A DNA stretch of 64,000 nt. Origin: Epiperipatus broadwayi (Eukaryota > Onychophora > Udeonychophora > Euonychophora > Peripatidae). The stretch lies in NCBI GenBank assembly GCA_028023455.1, contig JAQFVV010006454.1, positions 1,380,729 through 1,444,728 of the forward strand, written 5' to 3'. The notes beneath the pieces are model-generated. The model was not told the origin of the DNA. It did no database searches and saw only the letters and a program-made list of their open reading frames with translations. Shown piece by piece: positions 1-10,795 of this stretch (its first letter is position 1; the number at the start of each line of letters is the position of its first letter). The position numbers and the translations under genes are program-made.

Positions 1-136
1 ACATTTTTTCTAGTTAATGAAAATATTTCTATACTATAACTTTCACCACATCACTCTCATTCAAGGTAGGACCTAGTTTCTAATCACTTTTAACACCTTA
101 TCAAGGGGTACAATAATGAATATGTGAAAAAGATGT

Positions 137-195
137 ATGATCTCCAAGATCCACATTTCATGCTAAACCAGCACTCATCAATTGGCCCAGATCAT
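137..195 (-). ncRNA. Hammerhead ribozyme-like motif, copy 1
   Basis: Read on the minus strand this folds as a type-I hammerhead. Stem I is ATGATCT plus CCAA pairing with TTGG plus AGATCAT (7 + 4 bp around a GGG bulge). The core is TTGATGA, where the consensus is CTGATGA. Stem II is GTGCT/AGCAT with loop GGTTT, followed by GAAA and a two-base-pair stem III ending in the cleavage triplet ATC. The predicted cut falls between positions 148 and 147. The C3-to-T change should block or weaken cleavage, so this is probably a fossil. Short stem III is typical of hammerheads in Penelope-like elements and retrozymes. Two related copies lie at about 560-625 and 58334-58397. Confidence 0.6.
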
Positions 196-300
196 AATCT
201 CCTTCACATGTCTTTATCATTTTTCTGTATATATATAAATGTGCATTATGGAGATGATACAATATTTTTATATATGTTTGGTTATATATTTATGATTTCA

Positions 301-445
301 CTCTCCACAGGATGTTAAAAATGAAAAGAAATATGTCCCTACTCTGTGTGAGAGTGGTATGGTAAAAGGTTACACTATAGAAATATTATTTATTAAGGGG
401 ATACTTGTTAATCAAATGAATAACTATTAAATATTATTAATATAT
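301..445 (+). repeat. Diverged direct repeat, copy A
   Basis: This segment resembles 661-812 in order and spacing. Shared blocks include GAGAGTGGTATGG/GATAGTGTGTGG, GTTACACTA, AAATATTATT and AATGAATAACTA. Each copy lies just downstream of a hammerhead-like motif, but those two motifs are in opposite orientation. The pair probably represents remnants of one dispersed repeat family that was duplicated and partly inverted. No coding potential is visible. Confidence 0.6.
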
Positions 446-559
446 TTCTATTAAATGGTTTGTATCAAAGTTATGAAGGCCGTACATTTCACTCTTAACA
501 ATTAAACAAAAACTGGCAATCTATATCTACTGAACAATGATAAAGCTATGTGTAAAATA

Positions 560-625
560 TTGTAATCTAGGCCAACTGATGAGTCCTGGTTCAGTATAAA
601 AGGTGCATCTTGGGAATTGTATATC
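560..625 (+). ncRNA. Hammerhead ribozyme-like motif, copy 2
   Basis: The plus strand carries CCAA, then an intact CTGATGA core (576-582), a stem II with GTCCT/AGTAT arms around GGTTC, AAAA where GAAA is expected (598-601), and GGTGCATC followed by TTGG, which closes stem I. G12 has mutated to A and stem II has one mismatch, so activity is unlikely. It is the inverted homologue of the motif at 137-195, sharing the same loop and stem order. Confidence 0.55.
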
Positions 626-660
626 TTTTTGTGTCTTTGGTCATGATTGCACCCCTTTTC

Positions 661-812
661 ATGATATTTAAAGTGAATAGAAACCAGTCCTTACCCTGCA
701 TGATAGTGTGTGGTGAAAGTTACACTACAAAAATATTATTCTTTAAGTGGATAATCTCTAGTCTAATGAATAACTAATAAAAATTATAAATATCTTTCCT
801 AGTGTTCAATAT
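661..812 (+). repeat. Diverged direct repeat, copy B
   Basis: This is the second copy of the repeat at 301-445, about 360 bp further on, with many substitutions and small indels. It follows the plus-strand hammerhead-like motif at 560-625. Confidence 0.6.
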
Positions 813-3282
813 CCAGCAAGTGTGTAAAGTATTTCTAGAAGCCATAATAATAATATTAGATTACAAATACATTTTTTTCATCCAGAATATTTTAAAAAAA
901 TATCAATAATTTCATGTAAATTACATTGTCAAAAACAAAGCTATATAAAAATCAAAAACATAATAGATTGAACAATAAATATACTCTAATTAAATTACTT
1001 CTTTAATTCTAATTATTATAATAATTACAAACATTTTAAACAAAATTTTTAATAAATTTGTTGAAATGAATATAACTTTGATTTTGGATAGTTAAATTTA
1101 TTTTCTTATAACAATATGTGCATTCTTCAGATTAAGTTTATAATTTTATTCTAAAATAAACTATGATATCTTCTTTTTTTTATTGTTCTTCTTGTTCTGT
1201 GTTAATATTTTTGATATCTTATTTTTAATATATAAATATGATTTGAATTTGTTAGAAAACATCACCATCATTACCACCTGGGCAATAATATATCAAAGTT
1301 AAGATTTTGGATAATACTTTTTTATTGATGTTAAGTAACATAATTCTTGCAATTTCTTATAAAAATTTAACATGCCTAAATAAATATTAATTAGAAAAGC
1401 CTCTGCACAACTTACCCTCATCATTTACTACTTTTATTGAATTTATTTTCAGTATTCAATACAATAATTCAACTTGAATATTACAACAGAATAAATGAGG
1501 ATTAATTAACCAGTGTTACGTTCTTAGCAGTCCCAACTTGAAGGGCATGACGTATTAAATGAAGAGCTAAATAATTAATATCAGCAGAATAATGAAGTTA
1601 ATAATTACATGACAGATTAAAAAAATAATAGCACAGCTTTTAAATGAATTCAATATAATGTTATACATACTTTACATTACCTTGATCTGTTGATCAATAA
1701 ATCATAATATTTTTGCTTTAAAATAGTCTGTACTGCTTTGGAGTTGTTTATTAAAAATTCAGTAATTCAGTAAGGTTAATTCAATATATAATTCTTGTAT
1801 TCTTTGTATCTTTCACAGTCATTTAAAAAATTCATTCTAACGATGTAAGTAAAACAGAAAATTAGAGCATTCAGGTAAGAAAATCTGCTTGTAATAATTT
1901 CTCTAACAGAAAAAAGACTTCTCTGACAATCTTTTATAAATATACAGTGAACAGACAACCATTACCTAACAGTCTGTCCAATTTCTGATAAAAGATTGAG
2001 CAATTTTCTACTTATATTTTACACATTATCTAAAAATAGCTAGATATTTGTCAACCAAAAAAATTATAAGCTTAATTAAAAAGTGAAAATGTTTTCCAAG
2101 TTTTTTCAACCTAGATCCAAATTTTAGGTCATATGCATAGCAGGCAGATGCACTGACTAAATGTTTAGTATACTATGTTTCCTAAAAGGCAAGTAGAATG
2201 TGGATATTTATTATTCCTATTTATCTGAAAGATTTTTCATTGAGACATAGTTTGTCTGGCTCATATATTGTCCATCGGTTAATGTAGCTGTTAACTTCAA
2301 AAATGGTGTAGTAGTACTTCCATTTTAAATCATTTTTATATCTATTTCTAATGATAATTCATAGATTTTATTTTAAAAGACCAAAACTGTAAACTAGCAA
2401 CTATTGATTTATTAATTTAAAAAATGCTGAAATGGTCAGTATTTTTCAGGCAATTCAGTAAAAATCAAAGTCCCTTTCCATGTATTTAGTCCAGCAGCTT
2501 TCACTCTTTATCAACTTTTATTTTTTATACTTTGATTTCCACAGTATTTGTGAGATTATTTCATGAAAATTATTGAAATAACAAAAAATATGAATTTTCT
2601 TGTTTGTTTATTAAATATTTCTGTTTATTTTTATAAGTATAAATATTTAAAACCAAAAAATACACATATACATTTTGATTTTATTTATATATGTTTTATT
2701 TATAAAAATAAGAGTTAATAAATTTGGCCATAGCTACTGCCACTGAAGATGTGATGTCATAATTTATCATTACTGGCATTATGTTAGAATCTTTTGGGAT
2801 GTTATAAAAATTATAAAGGAATTGTAATATTTTAAATCAAAATTTTATAGATTTATCAGAAATTAACATTTGTTCACAATTTAAAAAGAAATTTGAATCA
2901 AAGAAAATTTCATTGATTTTCTGAAGTTGCTTACTTATATTCTGTCACAAATGACAAAAATGTCTTTTATACTTATTACAAACTTATTTTTTCAATATTT
3001 ACAAAAGATCATGTACGACTTTTTAGAATGTTTTTCATTTGTAAACTTAAAATTCTATAAAATAAAATCAAATTTATTGAGCTTTAAATATAGAATAAAG
3101 ATTTTATATTGAAATCAAAAACTGAACATTGATAAAAACTGTCACCAGGACTAGAAATATGAAATATCAATCTGTTAATGGATTCAAATTTGTTATGAAC
3201 TTGAAGAAGTGCTTAGAAATGTTCTGATTTGATTGTTTACATATATTTATCAGATGCTTTTGCCCATTCATTGTATATACAT
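813..3282. other. AT-rich DNA without recognisable genes
   Basis: Short ORFs at 1776-1958 and 2927-3112 have hydrophobic, low-complexity translations with no motif I recognise, as expected by chance at this base composition. I see no repeat or RNA gene I can support here. Confidence 0.5.
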
Positions 3283-3407
3283 ATAATACTTTTATACTGA
3301 ATAAATATAAAATTATGTGATAATCATCAAATCTATTTAATTATTAGCTGAACTATCCTCAACCTGCCATATTCAATAACTTTTTATATAAGAAAATGAC
3401 CATTTTC

Positions 3408-3412
<5 letters not shown>
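3283..3412 (+). repeat. Direct repeat flanking LTR element 1, left copy
   Basis: This 130-bp stretch, from a TAATACTTTTATACTG motif to a TGACCATTTTCTAT motif, is closely matched by 10665-10795 on the other side of LTR element 1. A third, weaker match (ATAATCATCAAGTCTATT) starts near 10909. Before insertion the locus was probably a short tandem array whose first two units were separated by the (TA)n tract that received the element. Confidence 0.75.

Positions 3413-3445
<33 letters not shown>
3413..3445. repeat. (TA)n microsatellite, left target of element 1
   Basis: A pure TA run that abuts the TG terminus of LTR element 1. It continues as (AT)n at 10647-10668, so the insertion split one microsatellite. 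Confidence 0.9.
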
Positions 3446-3448
<3 letters not shown>

Positions 3449-5225
3449 AATGGAAACGTATATGTAGCAGCCCCACGATTGGACTAGCCAAATGTAATGG
3501 AACCTATAATTCAGAGCCTCACTTGGATGCTCCAAATGTAATGGAACTTAAGGTAGCCCATGTTTGGGCAAGCCAAATGTAATGGATCGTACTTGCTACA
3601 TTCCATTTAAATTGAAGAAAGACAAAATTATCCCGGTTATATAAAAAATGTAATGGAAACTATATGGTAGCTCATAATTAAGCAAGTTAAATATAATGGA
3701 ATGTATATGAGTTATTCCATTTATATTAAAGAATGAAGAAAAATAAACTTGTTCCAATTATATTTTAATAAATTGTTTAAATTGCCCTCCCAGCTAGCTT
3801 TATATAAAACAAATCTAAAATCATACTAATCAATGAGATCTTTAAATAATTACAAAGGCATTATTTATAAAAATAAATAGCACATCTTTATTTTATGTTA
3901 TCGTTTGACTTTAAATAATATTAATGTTTCAATATTAATATAAACAATAAATATATAAAGACATATTTCTGCCTAATAGTTATAATATAAAGATAATAAT
4001 TAATATATAGTACCTCAACTTATAAATTATATTTTCAGATTTTAAAATTATTTAAATATTTATCTTAAACATCATCTGTTATACGTTTAATGTTATAATA
4101 GAATAAGACGCTTAAATTGATCATTCACAAACGTTACATTTTACAATGAAAAATAAAATAAACAAAAAAAAAAAATATATCAATCTCAAAAATGTATATC
4201 CACACATCACACATATATATATAAAATTATTAAATACCTTTTTAAAAGTTCACTTAGTTAATTGTCCTTTTAAGAATTAATTTAGTCCATGAGTTTTTTT
4301 CATCTGTATATTTTATTATTTTTATTTTTAGAATGCATTCTATTAAAAGAACGACGAAACGATTTCATTAAAGAAGATTATTAATTCTTGAATATATGCA
4401 TATTTTATTAAAATGTTAAATCCAGTACATCAATTACAATTACTTCCAGATTAGAATTAAATTGACGATAATACATTTAAGATAGCTATGCCAGCTTTTA
4501 ATTCCAGACGCGATGAAATTTATACGTTGAAAATTTTAGTTGTTCCATTGAAAAATTGCTTTAGAATATATGAAAGCGATGATGATGATGCAGCCCTAGC
4601 TGCGATATATCCTTATTACCCCGTCATAATTTATATGTTTATTACAAAATATATATACGTTACTTCAGTATTTTAAAAAAAATGGTAAACTTTAAAGAAA
4701 TAAAATGTAATAAAATTCTATCCTTCAGTTGTTTGTTCTATATCCCATTTTTTAATAAGCAATAATCCTAATAATGGCTTCCTTATTATTGTCGCGTGGT
4801 TTCATGCCAGCAGATGCTATTTTAAAACTCATGTTATATATATATGTTCTCTTTTACAACAATTAACATCAAAATAAAAATAAAATATCAAGTATACATA
4901 TAAAAAGTATCAAATTGAAAATTTAACATCTTTTAAAATATACATAAATAATTACTTATTACATTTAGTAATCATTGCAAATAAAATAATTTTTTTTTTA
5001 ATCAACAATTTATATGTCCTTATTTATTTCAATAATTAAATATTTATAATGATGTACTATCAATATATATAAATAAAATAATAACTTCAAATAATAACTA
5101 TATTTAATAAACATAAAAGAAAAATTTAAATATTTCATATGTAAACTTCAACTTAAAGAGATTTTTTTTTTTAATAACAAATAACAAATTTTTAAAATAT
5201 AAATATCGACCTATTGATATTTACA
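3446..5225 (-). repeat. LTR element 1, 3' LTR
   Basis: This LTR is 1780 bp with TG at one end and CA at the other. Against 8866-10646 it differs only by scattered single bases and poly-A length changes. At its left edge, which is the downstream end in element orientation, are several spaced copies of a CCAAATGTAATGGA-like motif (near 3446, 3488, 3532, 3573, 3646 and 3688). Compared with element 2 it lacks a 267-bp segment at an AAAGATC site. It also contains a 62-codon ORF at 4488-4676, antisense to the element. Confidence 0.85.
4488..4676 (+). other. Antisense ORF inside the LTR (62 aa), 3' LTR copy
   Basis: A 62-codon ORF on the strand opposite to the element's coding genes, containing the acidic run YESDDDDAALAAIYPYYPV and a hydrophobic end. 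It is identical in the second LTR at 9909-10097, and its central part is retained in both LTRs of element 2. Conservation is expected simply because the LTRs are young. I recognise no family and no start context that argues for translation. It covers one of the few G+C-richer parts of the LTR, so a regulatory role for the DNA is equally likely. Confidence 0.25.
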
Positions 5226-5243
5226 ATTCCCTCAAATCCACCG
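5226..5243 (-). other. Polypurine-tract-like sequence, element 1
   Basis: On the minus strand the sequence immediately before the 3' LTR is CGGTGGATTTGAGGGAAT, partly purine and in the position of the plus-strand primer. Element 2 has the same sequence with small changes at 34933-34950. Confidence 0.45.
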
Positions 5244-5511
5244 AAAAAAAAAAAATGTCTTTGCAAATAACTAATTAATTATGAAATATCGAAAAACTTC
5301 TCAAATTTGTAATCTTTCTAAGGACTAACATGGTTTAAAGAATATTATTTTTCTTATTAATAACCACATTCATTTATTTATATCTATCTCTCAGATCATC
5401 TAGATATTTGTCCAAATTTTTTTTAAAAAAAATATATAATAATCAAAAGTGCCTTTTCAATTCTTCCTGTAAAGAATTTCCAGTATGTTAAACTTTGTGA
5501 AAAAGTTTGCC

Positions 5512-5742
5512 CTAATTTACAAGATTTTCATATAGCATTTTGGTATAACTCAATTGCTTTTGAATAATTTTGAGATAAGTATCTAAAGATTTTGCTATGA
5601 ACTCCTTAGATTCTACATCTATATCCTTTACATAAATAGTAACTTGATCATAAGCACTAACATAACTCTTAACTTTATCAATAATAGTTGCTATTTTATC
5701 AGATAATCTTACTTTTCCTTTGACTATCTTGATAAACATCAT
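5512..5742 (-). CDS. Element 1 ORF3 (76 aa), unknown helical protein
   Basis: A 76-residue protein with an N-terminal basic segment (KIVKGKVRLSDK) and a mostly amphipathic helical remainder ending in SYTKMLYENLVN. Its translation is identical to ORF3 of element 2 (34435-34665). The start codon overlaps the stop of ORF2 as ATGA, which puts ORF3 one frame back from ORF2, so it could be made by reinitiation or by frameshifting. It is the last gene before the 3' LTR. I recognise no family. No catalytic motif is visible, and a structural or Gag-like role is inferred only from position and helical character. Confidence 0.55.
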   Translation of the reverse strand: MMFIKIVKGKVRLSDKIATIIDKVKSYVSAYDQVTIYVKDIDVESKEFIAKSLDTYLKIIQKQLSYTKMLYENLVN

Positions 5743-5900
5743 CGACTTGAGTAAGTCTTTATTTTACTTATTCTAGGTTCAATTAAAAACAATTCTCTGG
5801 ATAATTTTGAATGGTATTCATTCAAATTTTCTAAATAATCCTTTAAAAATCGCAAATCAGTGTGATATAATTTCAACATTAAAGAACTCTTGAAAATCAT
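5739..5900 (-). CDS. Element 1 ORF2 (53 aa), unknown helical protein
   Basis: A short ORF (53 codons plus stop) starting MIFKSSLMLKL and continuing through DLRFLKDYLENLNEYHSKL to KTYSSR. It lies in the same frame as ORF1b and is separated from it only by a stop codon and two sense codons, so readthrough of that stop would fuse them. Its own stop overlaps the ORF3 start as ATGA. The same ORF is present at 34277-34438 in element 2 with a few amino-acid differences. The composition suggests one long helix. Function is unknown; it is part of the compact coding block that replaces a normal gag-pol region. Confidence 0.5.
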   Translation of the reverse strand: MIFKSSLMLKLYHTDLRFLKDYLENLNEYHSKLSRELFLIEPRISKIKTYSSR

Positions 5901-5906
5901 TTTGTT

Positions 5907-6377
5907 TTACAACAATAACATTATTATATTAATTATTTTCAGTTTAACTTTAGGTTTACTTAAATTTCTTTCCTTAGTTATATTTTCTTGAAGAAAATCT
6001 TTATTATTTATCTTTCTATCTATAACTTTAAGTTTAACTTTAGCTTTTCCAATATCTTTCATAAAATCTATACTTCTTTTAAGATAATTTATTTTAAACT
6101 TATCTCTACTCATTTCTTTGAATTTTACTTTAATTTTCTTCATATTTTTACTGGTATAAATTATCTCAAGAAAATCTATTTTAATTTTCTCTTTACTTCT
6201 GAATTTAAGTTTTATTTTGACTTTGCCTAAATCTCCATTTGGATCAATTTCTACTTCCATAAAATTTACATTACATATTATATTGTTAATTCTTGTAAAG
6301 AATATTTCTTTGTAAATATTAATTTTTGTATAAACGTTTCCACAATTAATGGTACATTTTTGAACTAGATTTTGCAT
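5907..6377 (-). CDS. Element 1 ORF1b: C-terminal half of the ORF1 protein
   Basis: This 156-codon ORF matches the last 156 residues of the 356-residue ORF1 in element 2, with few differences. It contains the repeated basic block of four units of about 30 residues, each with a KVKIKLK-like core (GKVKIKLKF, KKIKVKFKE, GKAKVKLKV, SKPKVKLKI), preceded by QKCTINCGN. In element 1 the reading frame connecting it to ORF1a is lost through a short tandem duplication around 6380-6445. The ATG used here is internal in element 2, so this is the detached end of a broken gene rather than a separate gene. The basic repeats suggest nucleic-acid binding, which is an inference. Confidence 0.55.
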   Translation of the reverse strand: MQNLVQKCTINCGNVYTKINIYKEIFFTRINNIICNVNFMEVEIDPNGDLGKVKIKLKFRSKEKIKIDFLEIIYTSKNMKKIKVKFKEMSRDKFKINYLKRSIDFMKDIGKAKVKLKVIDRKINNKDFLQENITKERNLSKPKVKLKIINIIMLLL

Positions 6378-6379
6378 TT

Positions 6380-6445
6380 TATCTTTAAATTTATTACTGG
6401 TATTATCCGTAATCTTTAGTAATTCATTACTGGTATTATTCGTAA
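6380..6445 (-). repeat. Short tandem duplication that breaks ORF1 in element 1
   Basis: On the minus strand a unit of about 31-32 bp (around ATTACTAAAG and ATAATACCAGTAAT) occurs twice in element 1 and once in element 2 (near 33758-33788). One copy has also lost a base. The net length change is not a multiple of three, so ORF1 ends early with LLKLRIIPVMNY in ORF1a. Confidence 0.75.
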
Positions 6446-7150
6446 CTTTAGTAATTTTTCACCTAAAGAATTTAATTTTATTTCTACAGATTCATCAATT
6501 CTTTTATCCTTACTATAGTATTCATCAAAAATTTTAGGTTTCTTTATAGTCTTTCTTTCAACTACTTCTTCAAACAACTTACTCTCTCTTACATTATCAT
6601 TATAAATTAATTCAAAAGACTCTTGAGGTTCTTTTAAAATTTTACCATATAATTCATTATCTTTATCAACCATTTTAACATCCTCTTCATTTTCTTTTAT
6701 ATTTTTACTAATCACTTCAATGGGTTCTTTGTATTCTTCAAAATTTTCATCAACTAATTCAAGATTTTTACTACAGATTTTGTCAGACACATTTAATTCT
6801 TTCAGTTCTTCATCAACTTTTGTGTCTATACTCGTAACACTATCATCTACCAGAGTTTTTGATGCAACTTTTAATTCTTTAGAAAGATCATCAGCATTGG
6901 TTTTCAACCCAGCTTTAAATTCATCAGAGTTGCTTGTTAATGCGTTCATCAGTTTCTCATGATTGGTTTTTATCTCAGCTCTAAGATCTTCTTTTAATTC
7001 ATTAGAGTTTATTTTCATCTCAGCTCTAAGTTCATCATATTTAGATTCTAGTCTCTCATATTTGGTATTTAATCTAGATTCAAATTTTTCCAAAAAATCT
7101 TTTAAGTCAAAATCACCATTAACTGGCATTTTATTACTATTGTTATCCAT
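6416..7150 (-). CDS. Element 1 ORF1a: N-terminal coiled-coil part of ORF1, Gag-like
   Basis: A 244-codon ORF beginning MDNNSNKMPVNGDFDL. Residues from about 20 to 190 are highly charged and predicted to form coiled coil, including ELRAEMKINSNELKEDLRAE. After that comes VVERKTIKKPKIFDEYYS, nearly identical to the same stretch in element 2. The N-terminus and the segment after about residue 195 match element 2 closely, but the middle differs in sequence and repeat number, so the coiled coil is the fast-changing part. A coiled coil followed by a KKPKIF-like stretch resembles the start of Gag in some animal Ty3/Gypsy elements; this is an inference. The end of the ORF is created by the tandem duplication at 6380-6445. 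Confidence 0.55.
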   Translation of the reverse strand: MDNNSNKMPVNGDFDLKDFLEKFESRLNTKYERLESKYDELRAEMKINSNELKEDLRAEIKTNHEKLMNALTSNSDEFKAGLKTNADDLSKELKVASKTLVDDSVTSIDTKVDEELKELNVSDKICSKNLELVDENFEEYKEPIEVISKNIKENEEDVKMVDKDNELYGKILKEPQESFELIYNDNVRESKLFEEVVERKTIKKPKIFDEYYSKDKRIDESVEIKLNSLGEKLLKLRIIPVMNY

Positions 7151-8865
7151 TATTATTAATAATACAATATTATATACTCATAAAATAAAATCTAAGATAT
7201 ATATATATATTTATTTCTATATAGTAACTATCACAGATCAAGGGCTCACCATCTCCAATCATTATTCCAACAAGCAATTTTTTAACTAAAAATACAAGCC
7301 TTTTTAATCTTATAATATATAATAGCTATCTGACAATCTAAATTTTACTTATTTGAACTCATGAACTTCTTGGCTTAAAAAAAAAAATAATCTTATCTAT
7401 CACCATAACATCAACAAATTTCTCTAAAATATATATATGCAGAGAGTAACAACTGATATCACTAAATAACATTTATTTATATTTAATGATAATAAATATT
7501 CTACACTTATACTATATTAAAATGTGGATACTTCATATCAAATTCAATATAACCTTGAAATATTTAAACTACAACTAAATGTTCACATGCCTTAAAATAA
7601 CTAATTTGATAATATAGTGAGACAACTTTCTCATTCAAAATAATGGTAGTTAAATATAAAATACTTAAATCGATACCTATAAATTTTCTGGACTTTAATA
7701 CTTAATACCATTTTATACACATAAAAAAAAAAATATCCACTTCACTTATTATTAACTTTTGTGCTCGAAATATTTTACTAAAATTGTACTAATGCAGTTT
7801 ACTACTAACAAATATTCACTAATTGAATTTCATGTTTAAAAGTCACTTACAAAGAAAAAAAAAAATATTAATATACTTGTTTTCAAACCCTAATTGATAA
7901 TCAATGTAATAGATTATTTGTTACAAACAATAATCAATTAATCAAACTCTTAAGTTTGGTGTTATATATTTAAGTTATATACTTATCTATTCCTCCAAAG
8001 ATCCGACAGATATTGACAACCAAAAGATTGATTAGCACTTCACAACTTTGATGTAGATAAAAGAATTCAATCATTACTCCCAAAGCATACAATGTTTCAT
8101 GAACACTTAGATGATTATCACATTTCATTCTATCCTATCTACTACAACCCATAATAATTTTTCTTAGAACACCATTACACTACCCTGCTTATATTTAAGT
8201 CTTAGGGGCTATTATTTATAAATATTTCCTTGCTCATCTTTGGGAGACTTAGAGGCAAATATTATACTTATATTAAAATAATTATATCTTACTCTCTCTG
8301 GAGTTTTAAAGATAAAATCATGGCAGGACTACTGTTAACTGCTTCATGATAAATAATAATAAACATCAAGATTTGGGTTGGAGCAATGAATGAGACTAAT
8401 CAATCACAAGTGACATGAATGCATCACATCCTCAAGACAATGACCAAAACTCCCCACTCAACATCAATACCTGCAACAGAACCAACCAAACTCCAACAAT
8501 CAAATATCCCATCCAACCTTCAAAATTATAGATTTTCTACAACTCAAACTTTCCAAATATGTACAAAATTATTATACTATAATTCAACACCATCAATATA
8601 CTTTTTAAATTGAAATTAAACTGCTTCATGACTATATTTATCTTTCATCACTAAAAAAAAAATACAATAATATTAACCATCACCATCTAAACATAAGGCT
8701 AAAATATTTCCATTTATATAAAAAAAAATTAAACACACAAAAATGCTTCTCTTTCTTTAAACCATACATCTCATATTAATATATATACTAGACATCTTAA
8801 TCTCAAGTATGTGGGGTATTTCAAGCCCTAATTAGCTTATTTCTAGCCCTAGTTGTTGCGCCAAA
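7151..8865 (-). other. Element 1 leader between 5' LTR and ORF1
   Basis: A 1.7-kb non-coding leader in element direction, closely matching 31481-33199 of element 2. It could carry packaging or dimerisation signals used by the partner element. The plus-strand ORF at 8419-8613 and its counterparts in element 2 are antisense and probably incidental. Confidence 0.6.
8846..8865 (-). other. Primer-binding-site-like sequence, element 1
   Basis: Directly after the 5' LTR in element orientation the sequence is TTTGGCGCAACAACTAGGGC. TGGCGC is the complement of a tRNA 3' end reading GCGCCA. It is identical in element 2 (31481-31500). Only the first bases clearly fit a tRNA, so the primer is not identified. 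Confidence 0.55.
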
Positions 8866-10646
8866 TGTAATGGAAACGTATATGTAGCAGCCCCACGATT
8901 GGACTAGCCAAATGTAATGGAACCTATAATTCAGAGCCTCACTTGGATGCTCCAAATGTAATGGAACTTAAGGTAGCCCATGTTTGGGTAAGCCAAATGT
9001 AATGGATCGTACTTGCTACATTCCATTTAAATTGAAGAAAGACAAAATTATCCCGGTTATATAAATAATGTAATGGAAACTATATGGTAGCTCATAATTA
9101 AGCAAGTTAAATATAATGGAATGTATATGAGTTATTCCATTTATATTAAAGAATGAAGAAAAATAAACTTGTTCCAATTATATTTTAATAAATTGTTTAA
9201 ATTGCCCTCCCAGCTAGCTTTATATAAAACAAATCTAAAATCATACTAATCAATGAGATCTTTAAATAATTACAAAGGCATTATTTATAAAAATAAATAG
9301 CACATCTTTATTTTATGTTATCGTTTGACTTTAAATAATATTAATGTTTCAATATTAATATAAACAATGAATATATAAAGACATATTTCTGCCTAATAGT
9401 TATAATATAAAGATAATAATTAATATATAGTACCTCAACTTATAAATTATATTTTCAGATTTTAAAATTATTTAAATATTTATCTTAAACATCATCTGTT
9501 ATACGTTTAATGTTATAATAGAATAAGACGCTTAAATTGATCATTCACAAACGTTACATTTTACAATGAAAAATAAAATAAACAAAAAAAAAAAAATATA
9601 TCAATCTCAAAAATGTATATCCACACATCACACATATATATATAAAATTATTAAATACCTTTTTAAAAGTTCACTTAGTTAATTGTCCTTTTAAGAATTA
9701 ATTTAGTCCATGAGTTTTTTTCATCTGTATATTTTATTATTTTTATTTTTAGAATGCATTCTATTAAAAGAACGACGAAACGATTTCATTAAAGAAGATT
9801 ATTAATTCTTGAATATATGCATATTTTATTAAAATGTTAAATCCAGTACATCAATTACAATTACTTCCAGATTAGAATTAAATTGACGATAATACATTTA
9901 AGATAGCTATGCCAGCTTTTAATTCCAGACGCGATGAAATTTATACGTTGAAAATTTTAGTTGTTCCATTGAAAAATTGCTTTAGAATATATGAAAGCGA
10001 TGATGATGATGCAGCCCTAGCTGCGATATATCCTTATTACCCCGTCATAATTTATATGTTTATTACAAAATATATATACGTTACTTCAGTATTTTAAAAA
10101 AATGGTAAACTTTAAAGAAATAAAATGTAATAAAATTCTATCCTTCAGTTGTTTGTTCTATATCCCATTTTTTAATAAGCAATAATCCTAATAATGGCTT
10201 CCTTATTATTGTCGCGTGGTTTCATGCCAGCAGATGCTATTTTAAAACTCATGTTATATATATATGTTCTCTTTTACAACAATTAACATCAAAATAAAAA
10301 TAAAATATTAAGTATACATATAAAAAGTATCAAATCGAAAATTTAACATCTTTTAAAAATATACATAAATAATTATTTATTACATTTAGTAATCATTGCA
10401 AATAAAATACTTTTTTTTTAATCAACAATTTATATGTCCTTATTTATTTCAATAATTAAATATTTATAATGATGTACTATCAATATATATAAATAAAATA
10501 ATAACTTCAAATAATAACTATATTTAATAAACATAAAAGGAAAAAATTAAATATTTCATATGTAAACTTCAACTTAAAGAGATTTTTTTTTTTAATAACA
10601 AATAACAAATTTTTAAAATATAAATATCGACCTATTGATATTTACA
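8866..10646 (-). repeat. LTR element 1, 5' LTR
   Basis: 1781 bp, nearly identical to 3446-5225, with the same CCAAATGTAATGGA-like repeats at its left edge and the same missing 267-bp segment relative to element 2. The antisense 62-codon ORF recurs at 9909-10097. It ends TTTACA, followed directly by (AT)n. Confidence 0.85.
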
Positions 10647-10668
10647 ATATATATATATATATATATAA
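10647..10668. repeat. (AT)n microsatellite, right target of element 1
   Basis: The right half of the TA microsatellite into which LTR element 1 inserted. Confidence 0.85.
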
Positions 10669-10795
10669 TACCTTTATACTGTATAAATATAGTTTTGTGA
10701 TAATCATCAAATCTATTTAAATATTAATAGCTGAACTATTCTCAAGCTGCCATGGGTCAATAACTTTTTATATAAAAAAATGACCACTTCCTATT
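10665..10795 (+). repeat. Direct repeat flanking LTR element 1, right copy
   Basis: Matches 3283-3412 across almost its full length (TGATAATCATCAAATCTATT and AATAACTTTTTATATA shared). A weaker third unit follows at about 10894-10945. Confidence 0.75.

Larger units (their letters stand above)
3446..10646 (-). mobile_element. LTR element 1: non-autonomous, Gag-only-like LTR retrotransposon
   Basis: A 7.2-kb element read on the minus strand. It has two nearly identical direct LTRs of 1780 and 1781 bp with TG...CA ends, and ATAT(AT) on both sides consistent with a 4-6-bp target duplication that cannot be resolved exactly inside (TA)n. The internal 3640 bp (5226-8865) starts, in element direction, with a primer-binding-like TTTGGCGCAACAACTAGGGC and ends with a partly purine-rich tract before the 3' LTR. 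Only ORF1 (split), ORF2 and ORF3 are present; no protease, reverse transcriptase, RNase H or integrase is visible in any frame. It must be mobilised by a partner. The high LTR identity indicates recent insertion. It is the inverted relative of element 2 (29439-36985). Confidence 0.85.

Noticed and set aside
5988-6230. Plus-strand ORF opposite ORF1b (and 33947-34189 in element 2)
   Set aside because: A Phe/Ile-rich mirror of the lysine-rich repeats on the other strand; explained by the coding strand.
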